From positions 310,001 to 374,000 of the forward strand of contig NZ_FMCQ01000002.1 of NCBI RefSeq assembly GCF_900091605.1: DNA of 64,000 nt. The letters run 5' to 3'. This stretch comes from Micromonospora tulbaghiae. GTDB taxonomy: Bacteria; Actinomycetota; Actinomycetes; Mycobacteriales; Micromonosporaceae. Position 1 is the first letter of the stretch. The number at the start of each line of letters is the position of its first letter. A program made the translations under genes and the position numbers. This document shows positions 42,093 to 50,425 of the stretch, piece after piece. The notes under the pieces were generated by a model. That model did not search any database and was not told the DNA's origin. It saw nothing but the letters and a program-made list of their open reading frames with translations.

Positions 42093-43292
42093 TCAGGCGA
42101 CGACGCCACGGGCTTTCAGGTCGGCGATCTCGGCCGGGTCGCAGCCGAGTTCCTCGACGAGCAGGGCGTCGGTGTCGGCGCCGGGGGAGCGGCCGGTGAA
42201 CCGGATCCGGCCCGGCGTCTCCGACATCCGCCACATGACGTTGTGCATCCGCATCGGGCCCAGGTCCGGGTCGTCGACCGTGGTGATCATCTCGGTGGCC
42301 TGGACGTGCGGGTCCTCGACGATGTCCTTGGCGCTGTAGACCGGGGCGACAGCGGCGCCGGCCTCGGCGAACGCGGCGGCCACCTCGTCGCGGGTCCGCT
42401 CGGCGATCCACGAGCCCACGTACTCGTCGAGCAGGTCCGCGTGCGCCACCCGCCCGACGCCGGTACGGAACCACGGCTCGTCGATCACCTCGGGGTGGCC
42501 CACGAGCCGCAGCACCCGCTCGGCGATGGCCTGGGCGCTGGTGGAGATCGCCACCCACGAGCCGTCCTTGGTCTGGTACGTGTTGCGCGGCGCGTTGTTC
42601 GTCGAGCGGTTGCCCTGTCGCTGCTCCACCACCCCGAGCTGGTCGAAGACGGTGGGGCCGGGACCGACCGCGGTCATGATCGGTTCCAGCAGGCTCATGT
42701 CGACGACCTGGCCCCGGCCGCCGGAGCGCTCCCGGTGCCACAGCGCCATCATCACGGCCGACGAGGTGGCGATGCCGCAGATGCTGTCGGCCAGCCCGAA
42801 CGCGGGCAGCGTGGGCGGGCCGTCGGCGGTGCCGGTCAGGTGGGCGAAGCCGCTCATCGCCTCGGCCAGGGTGCCGAACCCGGCCCGGGAGGCGTACGGG
42901 CCGGTCTGCCCGAAGCCGGTGATCCGGGCGATCACCAGACCGGGGTTGACCCGGTGCAGCTCCTCCGGCCCGACGCCCCAGCGCTCCAGCGTGCCCGGCC
43001 GGAAGTTCTCCACCAGCACGTCGGCCCGCTCGGCCAGCCGCAGCAGCAGCGCCGCGCCCTCCGGCGCGGACAGGTTCAGCCCGACCAGCCGCTTGTTGCG
43101 GGAGATCTCCTTCCACCACAGGGGATGGCCGTCCTTGGCCTTGCCGTGGCCGCGCATGCTGTCACCCATGGTCGGGTGCTCGATCTTGATCACGTCGGCG
43201 CCGTAGTCGCCGAGGATCTGACAGCACAGCGGCCCGGCGAGGATCGTCGAGACGTCCAGCACCCGCAGGCCCGTCAGCGGTCCGTCACTCAC
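42093..43292 (-). CDS. CaiB/BaiF-family CoA transferase (third locus)
   Basis: This 399-residue class III CoA transferase has LAGPLCCQILGDYGADVIKIE, ENFRPGTLERWGVGP, the catalytic Asp in FGLADSICGIATSS and AVAPVYSAKDIVEDPH. It is the fourth CaiB in the window and different from the paired ones, with a longer middle (RQGNRSTNNAPRNTYQT). GTG 43292 is selected since GGGGAGG precedes it; ATG 43340 would reach further into IclR. It should activate the acid produced by the operon's hydrolases. Confidence 0.9.
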   Translation of the reverse strand: MSDGPLTGLRVLDVSTILAGPLCCQILGDYGADVIKIEHPTMGDSMRGHGKAKDGHPLWWKEISRNKRLVGLNLSAPEGAALLLRLAERADVLVENFRPGTLERWGVGPEELHRVNPGLVIARITGFGQTGPYASRAGFGTLAEAMSGFAHLTGTADGPPTLPAFGLADSICGIATSSAVMMALWHRERSGGRGQVVDMSLLEPIMTAVGPGPTVFDQLGVVEQRQGNRSTNNAPRNTYQTKDGSWVAISTSAQAIAERVLRLVGHPEVIDEPWFRTGVGRVAHADLLDEYVGSWIAERTRDEVAAAFAEAGAAVAPVYSAKDIVEDPHVQATEMITTVDDPDLGPMRMHNVMWRMSETPGRIRFTGRSPGADTDALLVEELGCDPAEIADLKARGVVA

Positions 43293-44142
43293 CTGTTCCA
43301 CCTCCCCAGTTCTGTTCCTGACCCGTCCGGCCGGCGGCACGCTGCGCCGGCGGCCGGAAACCCAGTTCGGCGGAGATCTCCGCCGCCGCCGCGGCGACCA
43401 GCGCCCCGTGCGCGGCGCACACCTCCGGGGTGAACCGGTTCTGCGGCCCGCACAGCGAGATCGAGCCGAACACCTGCCCGGTCGCGTACCGCACCACGGC
43501 GGCGACGCTGCCGGCGCCGTTCTGCCGTTCGCCCATGCTCACCGCGTACCCCTGGCGGCGGACCCGGGCCAGCTCGGCCCGCAGCTTCGCGGTGGAGGTG
43601 ATGGTGGCCGGGGTGACCGCGTCCAGCGGGTGGTGTCCGAGGTAGTCGTCGACCTCGGCGTCCGGCAGCGCCGCCAGGATCGCCTTCGACGACGACCCGG
43701 AGTGCAGCGCGTGGCTGGTGCCCAGGGACACCGACATCCGGACCTCGTGCGGCGACAGCACCTGGTCGATGTAGACGCGCGACCAGCCCTGCCGCACCGA
43801 CAGCGTGGCGGTCTCGCCGCTGTCGCGGACCAGCCGGACCAGGTACCGGCGCGCGATGTCCGGCACGTCCAGCGCACGCAGCGCGGCCAGGCCCACCGCC
43901 AGCGCGCCGGTGCCGAGTCGGTACCGCTTGGTCTCCTCGTTGAAGGTGAGGAAGTTGTCGGCCACCAGCTCCTTGAGTATCCGGTGGGCGACCGCCTTCG
44001 GCAGGCCCAGTTCCCGCGCGATCGTCGACACGCCGAGGGTCTCCGGTGCCCGTTCGGCGATGATGTTGACGATGTCGAGGGCGCGTCCCAGACCGGAGCG
44101 GGTCCGGCCGGCGCTGCTCTCGACGACCGCTGTCGTGATCAT
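43285..44142 (-). CDS. IclR-family transcriptional regulator
   Basis: This 285-residue regulator has the IclR helix-turn-helix (GLGRALDIVNIIAERAPETLG, STIARELGLPKAVAHRILKELV, YRLGTGALAVGLAALRA) and the effector domain with LHSGSSSKAILAALPDAEV, GYAVSMGERQNGAGSVAAVVR and VFGSISLCGPQNRFT. Start at ATG 44142; the tail of 20 residues is Gly/Gln-rich. It overlaps the CaiB start by eight bases and so is probably encoded inside the operon it controls. IclR proteins often sense a pathway acid or acyl intermediate. Confidence 0.92.
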   Translation of the reverse strand: MITTAVVESSAGRTRSGLGRALDIVNIIAERAPETLGVSTIARELGLPKAVAHRILKELVADNFLTFNEETKRYRLGTGALAVGLAALRALDVPDIARRYLVRLVRDSGETATLSVRQGWSRVYIDQVLSPHEVRMSVSLGTSHALHSGSSSKAILAALPDAEVDDYLGHHPLDAVTPATITSTAKLRAELARVRRQGYAVSMGERQNGAGSVAAVVRYATGQVFGSISLCGPQNRFTPEVCAAHGALVAAAAAEISAELGFRPPAQRAAGRTGQEQNWGGGTGE

Positions 44143-44187
44143 CTCTGTTCCTCCAGTGTCGACGTACGTGGGCGGGGTCGCCGGGCG

Positions 44188-45177
44188 TCAGGCGGGCGCG
44201 ACGGGGGTCTTCCCGGGCGGGAGGCCGTCGGCCTGCCGGGGTCGCTCCCGCGCGATGACGAGCGCCACCGAGGCGAGCACCACGGCACCGGCGAGCACCT
44301 GTCGTCCGGACAACGATTCATCCAGCACCATCATGCCGAGCAGGACCGCCACCACCGGGTTGACGTACGCGTAGGTGGACGCGAGCTGGATCGGCGCGTT
44401 GCGCAGCAGCCACGTGTAGACGCTGAAGCCGACCACTGTGCACACCAGCATCAGGTAGGTCCACGCCAGCCAGGACCGGCCCGTCACGTCGCCCGGGCGG
44501 AACCGCCCCAGCTCACCGCTGACCACGCCGGCCACCGCCACCGCGACGCCACCGACGAGCATCTGCCAGCCGGTGCCGACCAGGTGGTCGGCCGGCATGT
44601 GCAGCCGCTGCGACAGCGTCGAGCCCAGCGCCCACACCATCGTGGAGACCACCACCAGCAGCATCCCGCCCAGGTGCCACCCCTGCGTCGGCACCGAGAA
44701 CAGCAGCGCCAGCCCGGCCACCCCGCCCAGTACGCCCACGGCCGCGAGCGCCGACGGCCGTGGACCGACCGCCAGCCGCAACACCAGCACCCACAGCGGC
44801 ATGCCCGCCACCAGCAGCGACGTCAGCCCCGTCGGCACGTACTGCTGGCCCAGTGCGAGCAGCGCGCTGCCCGCACCGACCATCAGCAGCCCGCTGGCGC
44901 CCACCCCGCCCCACTGCCGCCGGGGCAGCAGCAGCCCGGCCGGTCCCCGGCGCAGCGCCGCCACCGCGAACAGCAGCAGCGCGGCGGCCAGGAACCGGGC
45001 CGAGGTGGCGACCAGCGGCGGGATGCTGTCCAGGGCCACCCGGTTGCCCAGGTAGGTCGAGCCCCAGATCAGGTAGACCGCGCCGAGCCCGACGGCCAGG
45101 GCCATCGGGCCGGCGGGCCGCGGCGGATCCGCCGGGTGGCGGACCGCTGCGGGCCGGGTCAGGTCAGCGGTGGCCAT
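44188..45177 (-). CDS. EamA/DMT-superfamily transporter
   Basis: This 329-residue protein has ten predicted membrane segments in two EamA repeats. The first contains GAVYLIWGSTYLGNRVALDSIPP and the second TYLMLVCTVVGFSVYTWLLRNAP and TYAYVNPVVAVLLGMMVLDESL, the well-known RhaT/YdcZ/EamA signature near the last helices. It lies between an Ohr-like gene (14-base overlap) and IclR (45-base gap). It likely exports a metabolite or excess intermediate. No substrate can be named. Confidence 0.9.
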   Translation of the reverse strand: MATADLTRPAAVRHPADPPRPAGPMALAVGLGAVYLIWGSTYLGNRVALDSIPPLVATSARFLAAALLLFAVAALRRGPAGLLLPRRQWGGVGASGLLMVGAGSALLALGQQYVPTGLTSLLVAGMPLWVLVLRLAVGPRPSALAAVGVLGGVAGLALLFSVPTQGWHLGGMLLVVVSTMVWALGSTLSQRLHMPADHLVGTGWQMLVGGVAVAVAGVVSGELGRFRPGDVTGRSWLAWTYLMLVCTVVGFSVYTWLLRNAPIQLASTYAYVNPVVAVLLGMMVLDESLSGRQVLAGAVVLASVALVIARERPRQADGLPPGKTPVAPA

Positions 45178-45628
45178 CGACCCGGATCGCCACCGCGGTG
45201 TTGCCCCGCAGGGCGTTCGAGTAGGGACACATCCGGTCGGCCAGCTCCACCGCGCGTTCCAGCTCCGCCTGTGGGCACTGCGGCGCGGACACGTCCAGCA
45301 CCACGGCGATCGCGTACCGGCCGTCCTGCGTCTGCCCGAGGGAGACCGAGGCGGTGACAGTGGTCGGACCGGGCCGGATGCCGGCCTGCCGGGCGGCCAC
45401 CGTGAGCGCGCTGTCGAAGCAGGCCGCGTACCCGGCCGCGAACAGCTCCTCCGGGTCGGTGCCGGGCGCGTCCGGACCCCGCTCGACGGGGCGGGTCAGG
45501 TCGACCCGCAGCGACCCGGTCAGCGACCGGGCGCTGCCGCCCCGGCCGCCGGAGACCTCGACGGTCGCGGTGTAGAGCGTGTTAGCCGGTACGACCTTCG
45601 CCTCGGTGACCGGGGTGCCGGCGTTCAT
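45164..45628 (-). CDS. OsmC/Ohr-family peroxidase
   Basis: This 154-residue protein starts with TLYTATVEVSGGRGGSARS and carries both redox cysteines of Ohr: GYAACFDSAL (peroxidatic) and ADRMCPYSNAL (resolving). Ohr proteins reduce organic hydroperoxides using dihydrolipoyl thiols. Length and both Cys motifs are standard, so activity is likely. ATG 45628 overlaps the hydrolase stop. Its presence in a catabolic operon suggests protection from organic peroxides formed by pathway chemistry or substrate autoxidation. Confidence 0.9.
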   Translation of the reverse strand: MNAGTPVTEAKVVPANTLYTATVEVSGGRGGSARSLTGSLRVDLTRPVERGPDAPGTDPEELFAAGYAACFDSALTVAARQAGIRPGPTTVTASVSLGQTQDGRYAIAVVLDVSAPQCPQAELERAVELADRMCPYSNALRGNTAVAIRVDGHR

Positions 45629-46452
45629 GCCGCCACCTCCCGCCCGAGGTCGGCGTGCACCTGCGCGGCGACCGCGTCGGCGAACGCCTCCGGCTGCTCG
45701 TCGGCCACGAAGTCGGTGCCACCGGGGATGGTGACCAGCTCGGCGCCGGGCAGCGCGGCCCGCACCTGCGGCGTCATCCGGTCCAGCAGGTCGTCGGCGC
45801 CGTGCAGCAGCACGACGGGCAGCGCGTCCAGGGCCGTGGTGTCGACGTGGTGGTCGAACACCGCCCGGTACGCGGTGGCGTAGTCCGGGCCGGTCAGCAG
45901 GTACTCGGTGACCTGGCGGTCCGCCTCCTCCGGGGTCAGGCGCGGGTACAGGCCGTACACCCGGTCCCAGATCACCTTCAGGTGGCCGCCGTCGCGGGCC
46001 GGCACGTAGCCGGGCGCGTACGACCGCTTCTTCTCCGCCCGCTCCTGCTCGTCGTAGAGCGGGATGCCCTGGAGGATCAGCCGGTGCACCCGCTCCGGCG
46101 CCGACATCAGCGCCTCCGCGCCGACGATCGCGCCGGTGTGCTGGCCGAGCAGGTGCACCCGGGACAGTCCGAGGGCGTCGGCGAACTGCCACACCCCGGC
46201 CGCGTACTCCGGGATGGACCACGGGCGCGGCGGCGCGTCGGACATGCCGAACCCCGGCGTGTCCGGGGCGATCACCCGCAGGCCGCGGCGGGCCAGCGGC
46301 TCGATCACCGCGTCGTAGGTGGCCGAGGAGAGCGGGGACTGGTGCAGGATCAGCAGCACCGGGGCGTCGGCGTCGCCGCCGTGCCGGTAGTGCACCTGCC
46401 CCCACGGCACGTCGACGTAGGCGCGGCGGGCCACGCCGCGGGCCCGGGTCAC
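45625..46452 (-). CDS. Alpha/beta hydrolase with His at the nucleophile position
   Basis: This 275-residue alpha/beta-hydrolase fold protein has LLILHQSPLSSATYDAV (oxyanion HQS), APDTPGFGMSD, and an elbow reading HLLGQHTGAIVG. In the Sm-x-Nu-x-Sm elbow the nucleophile Ser, Asp or Cys is replaced by His. Later family parts VVLLHGADDLLD (Asp) and GGTDFVADEQPEAFADAV are present. GTG 46452 overlaps the M20 stop. It may be a non-hydrolytic or unusual member, perhaps a lyase or dehalogenase-like fold with altered chemistry. Function unknown. Confidence 0.82.
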   Translation of the reverse strand: MTRARGVARRAYVDVPWGQVHYRHGGDADAPVLLILHQSPLSSATYDAVIEPLARRGLRVIAPDTPGFGMSDAPPRPWSIPEYAAGVWQFADALGLSRVHLLGQHTGAIVGAEALMSAPERVHRLILQGIPLYDEQERAEKKRSYAPGYVPARDGGHLKVIWDRVYGLYPRLTPEEADRQVTEYLLTGPDYATAYRAVFDHHVDTTALDALPVVLLHGADDLLDRMTPQVRAALPGAELVTIPGGTDFVADEQPEAFADAVAAQVHADLGREVAA

Positions 46453-47813
46453 TCGGCCACCGCCAGCGCCGCCATGACCTCGATGACGTGCTTGATGCCG
46501 GCCTTGTAGTCGTCCAGCCGGATGTTCTCGTTCGGGCCGTCCACACCGGAGTCGGCCCGGGACACGCCGACGCCGACGATCGGCCGGTCGGCGATCACGC
46601 CCTGGTTGCCGATCCACTGCGTGTACGGCTCGATCACCGGCTCGGTCCCGTACACCCGGCGGGCCGTGTCGGCGACGAGCGCGACGAACGGGTCGCGGTG
46701 GTCGGTGAGGTTGGGCCGGCTGGTCGCCATCACCTCGATGCGCAGGTCACCGACGCCGGTCGCCGCCAGGTGGTCGCGGATGCAGCCGAGCACCCGGTCC
46801 GGGTCCTGGCCCGGCACCAGCCGGATCTCCAGCTTCGCGGAGGCGGTCGACGGGATGCCGAGCGTCACGTCGTCGCGCATGTCGCCGCCGGCGAAACCCG
46901 CGACGGTGAGCGTCGGCACGGTCCGGATGGCCACCGCGGCGGCCTGGTCGTCCAGGTCACCGGTGAACCGGTCGACCTGGGCCCGCTTGCGCAGGAAGTC
47001 CCCGTCGAACGCCACCTTCTCCAGCAGCGCCCGCTCCTCGTCGGTCGGCGGCCGCGCGTCGTCGGCGAAACCGGGGATCGTCACGGTGCCGTCGGGCCGC
47101 TGCAGCTGCGCCAGGGCGGCGGCCAGCCGGGCCGTGGCAGCCGGCAGCAGCGCGGTGTTCTGGCTGGTCAGGTCGCGCGGCAGGGTCTGCGCGGTGAGGC
47201 GCAGGTAGAGCACGCCCTTCTCGGCGAGCTTGAGCAGCAGCCGGTCCTCGCCGTCGAGCCAGGAGTTCTCCCACAGCGCCGCGTCGCTGGCGAGCCGGTC
47301 GGCGTGCGCCTGCACGAACGAGCCCAGGCCCGGGCTGTGCAGCCACTTCTTGCCCTCGAAGATGATCCGGTTGGTCACCGGCGGGGTCAGCCCGGCCAGC
47401 TTCCAGGCCGCCGCCGCGTGGATACGGGACATGACGACGCCCTTGTCGTCGGCCACGCCCCGGGCGTACAGCCGGCCGTCGTGGATCTCCGCCGCGTACG
47501 GCGGGCTGATCCAGTCGGCGTCGTCACCGGCCGGCTCGACCTCCACGTCGTAGTGGGTGAAGTGCAGCAGCGCCTTGTCACCCTCGCCGGGCACCTCGGC
47601 CAGCACGTACGGGTACGACTGCTCCCACGGGATGATCTCGGCTTCGCCGCCCCAGCGGCGGACCGACCCGGCGATGAACTCGGCGGTGGCCTCCATCTGC
47701 TCCGGCTCCTGGCGGCGGCTGCGGATGCGGCACAGCTGCTGGAGCTCCTCGACGAACTCGTCGAAGTGCGCGTCGACGGCCGCGAGAGCGGCCGCGGTAT
47801 CCGGTTTGGGCAT
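46449..47813 (-). CDS. M20-family metallohydrolase-like protein without the catalytic Glu pair
   Basis: This 454-residue protein has the M20 start FVEELQQLCRIRSRR, the first metal site LLHFTHYDVEVEPAGD, and RGVADDKGVVMSRIHAA. The next motif, normally EGEEExGSP with the general base and a metal Glu, reads IIFEGKKWLHSPGLGSF, that is Lys-Lys in place of Glu-Glu. The dimer domain with VGVSRADSGVDGPNENIR (late metal His/Glu region altered to NENIR) follows. It is full length but probably not a standard peptidase. ATG 47813 has GAGGA upstream; ATG 47825 is the alternative. Confidence 0.85.
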   Translation of the reverse strand: MPKPDTAAALAAVDAHFDEFVEELQQLCRIRSRRQEPEQMEATAEFIAGSVRRWGGEAEIIPWEQSYPYVLAEVPGEGDKALLHFTHYDVEVEPAGDDADWISPPYAAEIHDGRLYARGVADDKGVVMSRIHAAAAWKLAGLTPPVTNRIIFEGKKWLHSPGLGSFVQAHADRLASDAALWENSWLDGEDRLLLKLAEKGVLYLRLTAQTLPRDLTSQNTALLPAATARLAAALAQLQRPDGTVTIPGFADDARPPTDEERALLEKVAFDGDFLRKRAQVDRFTGDLDDQAAAVAIRTVPTLTVAGFAGGDMRDDVTLGIPSTASAKLEIRLVPGQDPDRVLGCIRDHLAATGVGDLRIEVMATSRPNLTDHRDPFVALVADTARRVYGTEPVIEPYTQWIGNQGVIADRPIVGVGVSRADSGVDGPNENIRLDDYKAGIKHVIEVMAALAVAE

Positions 47814-47849
47814 GGTGGTCCTCACAGAAGGGGTCGGAGAGGGGGAAAG

Positions 47850-48596
47850 TCAGTGGATGGTGACGCCGCCGTCGACGAAGATCGTCTGCCCGGTGGTCAT
47901 GGCGGCGGCGTCACTGAGCAGGTAGGCGACCGCGTTGGCGACGTCCTGCGGCTGCGCCATCCGGCCCAGCGGGATGCTCGCCATCTTGTCGGCCAGGTAC
48001 GCCTCGTCGCCGCGTACGTCGGAGGTCATGTCGGTGGGCACGATCGTGGGTCCGACGGCGTTGACCCGGATCCGGTCCGGCGCCCACTCCAGGGCCAGCA
48101 CGCGCGCCATGTGCATCACGCCGGCCTTGCTGACGCAGTAGCCGAGCGTGTTCAGCACCGCGATGTGCCCGTTCGTGGAGCCGATGTTCACCACCGCGCC
48201 GCGGGTCTGCCGCAGGGCCGGGTACGCGGCCTGGCACATCCGGAACGTACCGGTCAGGTTGACGTCCAGGACGGCGGTGAAGTCCTCCTCGGACATCGTC
48301 GCCGCCGGTCCGCGCCGGACGATCCCGGCGTTGTTGACGAGCAGGTCGAGGCGGCCGTGGGAGTCCAGGACCTCGGCCACCAGGGCGGTGCAGGAGGCGG
48401 CCGACCGGACGTCCACCCGGTGCCGGGTGTGCGCGCCGCCGGTCAGCTCGGCCTCCGCCCAGTCGTCGAGCAGGTCGGCCTGCGCCACCGTAGCGCCGCG
48501 CTGAGCGAGGGTCGCGGCGATGCGGGCGCCGATGCCGCGGGCCGCCCCGGTCACCAGGGCCACCCGTCCGTCGAACCGGTTCGGGTCGGTGTTCAT
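47850..48596 (-). CDS. SDR-family oxidoreductase
   Basis: This 248-residue classical SDR has VALVTGAARGIGARIAATLA, LLVNNAGIVRRGP, VVNIGSTNGHIAVLN, the active-site helix YCVSKAGVMHMARVLALEW and IFVDGGVTIH. All catalytic residues (Ser, Tyr, Lys) are present. Asp after the second strand (AQADLLDD) points to NAD. It is the first gene of the probable eleven-gene minus-strand unit, 36 bases ahead of the M20 gene, and is separated from the ABC transporter above by two hairpins. It likely oxidises the entry alcohol of this pathway. Confidence 0.9.
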   Translation of the reverse strand: MNTDPNRFDGRVALVTGAARGIGARIAATLAQRGATVAQADLLDDWAEAELTGGAHTRHRVDVRSAASCTALVAEVLDSHGRLDLLVNNAGIVRRGPAATMSEEDFTAVLDVNLTGTFRMCQAAYPALRQTRGAVVNIGSTNGHIAVLNTLGYCVSKAGVMHMARVLALEWAPDRIRVNAVGPTIVPTDMTSDVRGDEAYLADKMASIPLGRMAQPQDVANAVAYLLSDAAAMTTGQTIFVDGGVTIH

Positions 48597-48625
48597 GTCT
48601 CGTGTCCTGCCTCTCCCGTTCGGCC

Positions 48626-48703
48626 ACCGGCCGGGCGGGCGTGAACCACGCCCGGCCGGTGCTCCGCACGCGTGACGACGGTCCCGTCAGCTGTCGTCAC
48701 GCG
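48626..48703 (-). terminator. Tandem hairpin terminator after the SsuABC-type operon
   Basis: Two successive perfect 11-bp stems follow the permease gene on the minus strand. The first (48669-48679 with 48693-48703) contains the permease stop codon. The second (48626-48636 with 48650-48660) lies beyond it. No T-run. Together they separate the importer from the SDR-led operon. Confidence 0.65.
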
Positions 48704-49557
48704 CCGATCACCTTCGTGTCCTCGGCCCAGAAGGCCAGGCGCTTCTGGAGCAGCCGGATCACGAAGTGCGCCACCAGACCCATCACCGACAGGACCACCA
48801 GGACGGCGAACATGCCGGCGATGTCGAAGTTGTAGTTGGTCTGCAGCAGCAGGTAGCCCAGGCCCTCCTTGGCGCCGATGAACTCGCCGACGACCGCGCC
48901 GAGGATGGCGAAGACGATGCCGATGTCCAGGCCGGCGAAGATGAACGGCAGCGCGCTGGGCAGCCGAACCATCCGGAAGATCTGGGTCTTGCTCGCGCCG
49001 AACACCGTCAGCATCTGGATCTTGTCGGCGTCGGCGGCACGCAGACCCTCGATGACGTTGACGAGCATCGGGAAGAACGAGATCACCGCGGCCATGACCA
49101 CCTTGCTGGTCAGGCCGAAACCGAACCAGACCACGAACAGCGGGGCCAGGGCGACCTTCGGCACGGTCTGGAAGGCCACGATGTACGGCATCAGGGTGGC
49201 TTCGACGATCTTGATCTGGGAGATGAACGTGCCGAGCAGCAGCGCGGCCCCGACACCGATCACGAACCCGAGCAGCGCCTCCTGGGTGGTCACCCAGAAG
49301 TGACCCCAGAACTGGTCGTCGCCGAGCTGCTGCCACAGCGACTCGACCACGCTCGACGGCAGCGGCAGGACGTACTCGTCGACGCCGATGAGCTGGACGC
49401 CGTACTCCCAGGCCAGCACGACCACGACGAAGACCGTCGGGACCAGCCAGAGCTGGGGCTTCTCGCGGAGGTCGAACTTGCGCCGGGCGGGCCGGGCGGG
49501 CCGGGCGGACGGCGCCGGTGGCTGGGCCGGCTCGCGGACCAGGTTGCTTGTTGCCAT
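48697..49557 (-). CDS. ABC transporter permease (SsuC/TauC type)
   Basis: This 286-residue permease has about six membrane segments and the EAA loop VIEGLRAADADKIQMLTVFGAS in the NitT/TauT family position. The start LREKPQLWLVPTVFVVVVLAWEYG and the AILGAVVGEFIGAKEGLGYLLLQT stretch are typical of SsuC/TauC proteins. The first 30 residues are a Pro/Ala/Arg-rich cytoplasmic tail. It follows its ATPase by 12 bases. Substrates in this family include sulfonates, nitrate, hydroxymethylpyrimidine and aromatic acids. Confidence 0.9.
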   Translation of the reverse strand: MATSNLVREPAQPPAPSARPARPARRKFDLREKPQLWLVPTVFVVVVLAWEYGVQLIGVDEYVLPLPSSVVESLWQQLGDDQFWGHFWVTTQEALLGFVIGVGAALLLGTFISQIKIVEATLMPYIVAFQTVPKVALAPLFVVWFGFGLTSKVVMAAVISFFPMLVNVIEGLRAADADKIQMLTVFGASKTQIFRMVRLPSALPFIFAGLDIGIVFAILGAVVGEFIGAKEGLGYLLLQTNYNFDIAGMFAVLVVLSVMGLVAHFVIRLLQKRLAFWAEDTKVIGA

Positions 49558-49569
49558 GGCTGTCCCTCG

Positions 49570-50400
49570 TCAGTCGATAACGCCGGCGGCGTTGAAGTGT
49601 CGGCGGATCCGCTCCACGTAGACCCCGGCCCGGTCGGACGACATGACGCCGAGGTCACGCGGCCGCTCCAGGTCGATGTCCAGGACCTCCGCGATGCGGC
49701 CCGGCCGGGGGCTGAGCACGACCACCCGGTCGGAGAGGAACACCGCCTCCGGGATGGAGTGCGTGACCAGCACGATCGTCTGGTTGCTCTCCTGCCAGAT
49801 GCGCAGCAGCTCCACGTTCATGTACTCGCGGGTCATCGCGTCGAGCGCGCCGAACGGCTCGTCCATCAGCAGTACCGCCGGGTCGTGCACGAGCGCCCGG
49901 CAGATGCCGGCCCGCTGCTGCATGCCGCCGCTGAGCTCGTGCGGGTACTTCTGCTCGAAGCCGTTGAGACCGACCATCTCGAGCAACTGCTGCGCGCGTT
50001 CCCGGTGCCGGCGGGGATCCAGTCGCTGGATCTCCGCCGGCACCATCACGTTGTCGAAGATGGTGCGCCACGGCAGCAGCGTGGGTGCCTGGAACACCAT
50101 CCCGACCTCGGGAAGGGGCTTCGTCACGTCCCGCCCGGCGATCCGTACCGCGCCGCCGGACTTCGGGCTGAGCCCGGCGAGGATCTTCAGCAATGTGGTC
50201 TTGCCGCACCCGGACGGTCCCACGACCGAGATGAACTCGCCGCGACGTACCGTCAGGTTGATGTCGCTCAGCGCCTGGGTCGGTGCCGACTTCCGGGGCC
50301 GGTACTCCTTGTCCAGCCCGTCGATCTCGATCCAGGAGTCTTCCGACACCGATGCCGGAGCCTGCGTCTGCGCCCGGCGGGCCGTCGCCTTGATGGCCAT
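49570..50400 (-). CDS. ABC transporter ATPase (SsuB/TauB type)
   Basis: This 276-residue ATPase has Walker A VVGPSGCGKTTLLKIL, Q-loop GMVFQAPTLLPWRTIFDNV, signature ELSGGMQQRAGICRAL, Walker B AVLLMDEPFGALDAMT and the switch His in VLVTHSIPEAVFLSDRV. This PWRT and FGALDAMTR pattern marks the nitrate/sulfonate/taurine class. It lacks a TOBE extension. It is 25 bases after the binding protein, giving a complete three-gene importer. Confidence 0.92.
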   Translation of the reverse strand: MAIKATARRAQTQAPASVSEDSWIEIDGLDKEYRPRKSAPTQALSDINLTVRRGEFISVVGPSGCGKTTLLKILAGLSPKSGGAVRIAGRDVTKPLPEVGMVFQAPTLLPWRTIFDNVMVPAEIQRLDPRRHRERAQQLLEMVGLNGFEQKYPHELSGGMQQRAGICRALVHDPAVLLMDEPFGALDAMTREYMNVELLRIWQESNQTIVLVTHSIPEAVFLSDRVVVLSPRPGRIAEVLDIDLERPRDLGVMSSDRAGVYVERIRRHFNAAGVID

Positions 50401-50425
50401 CGAAATCCCTTCCGCTGTCCGCTGC

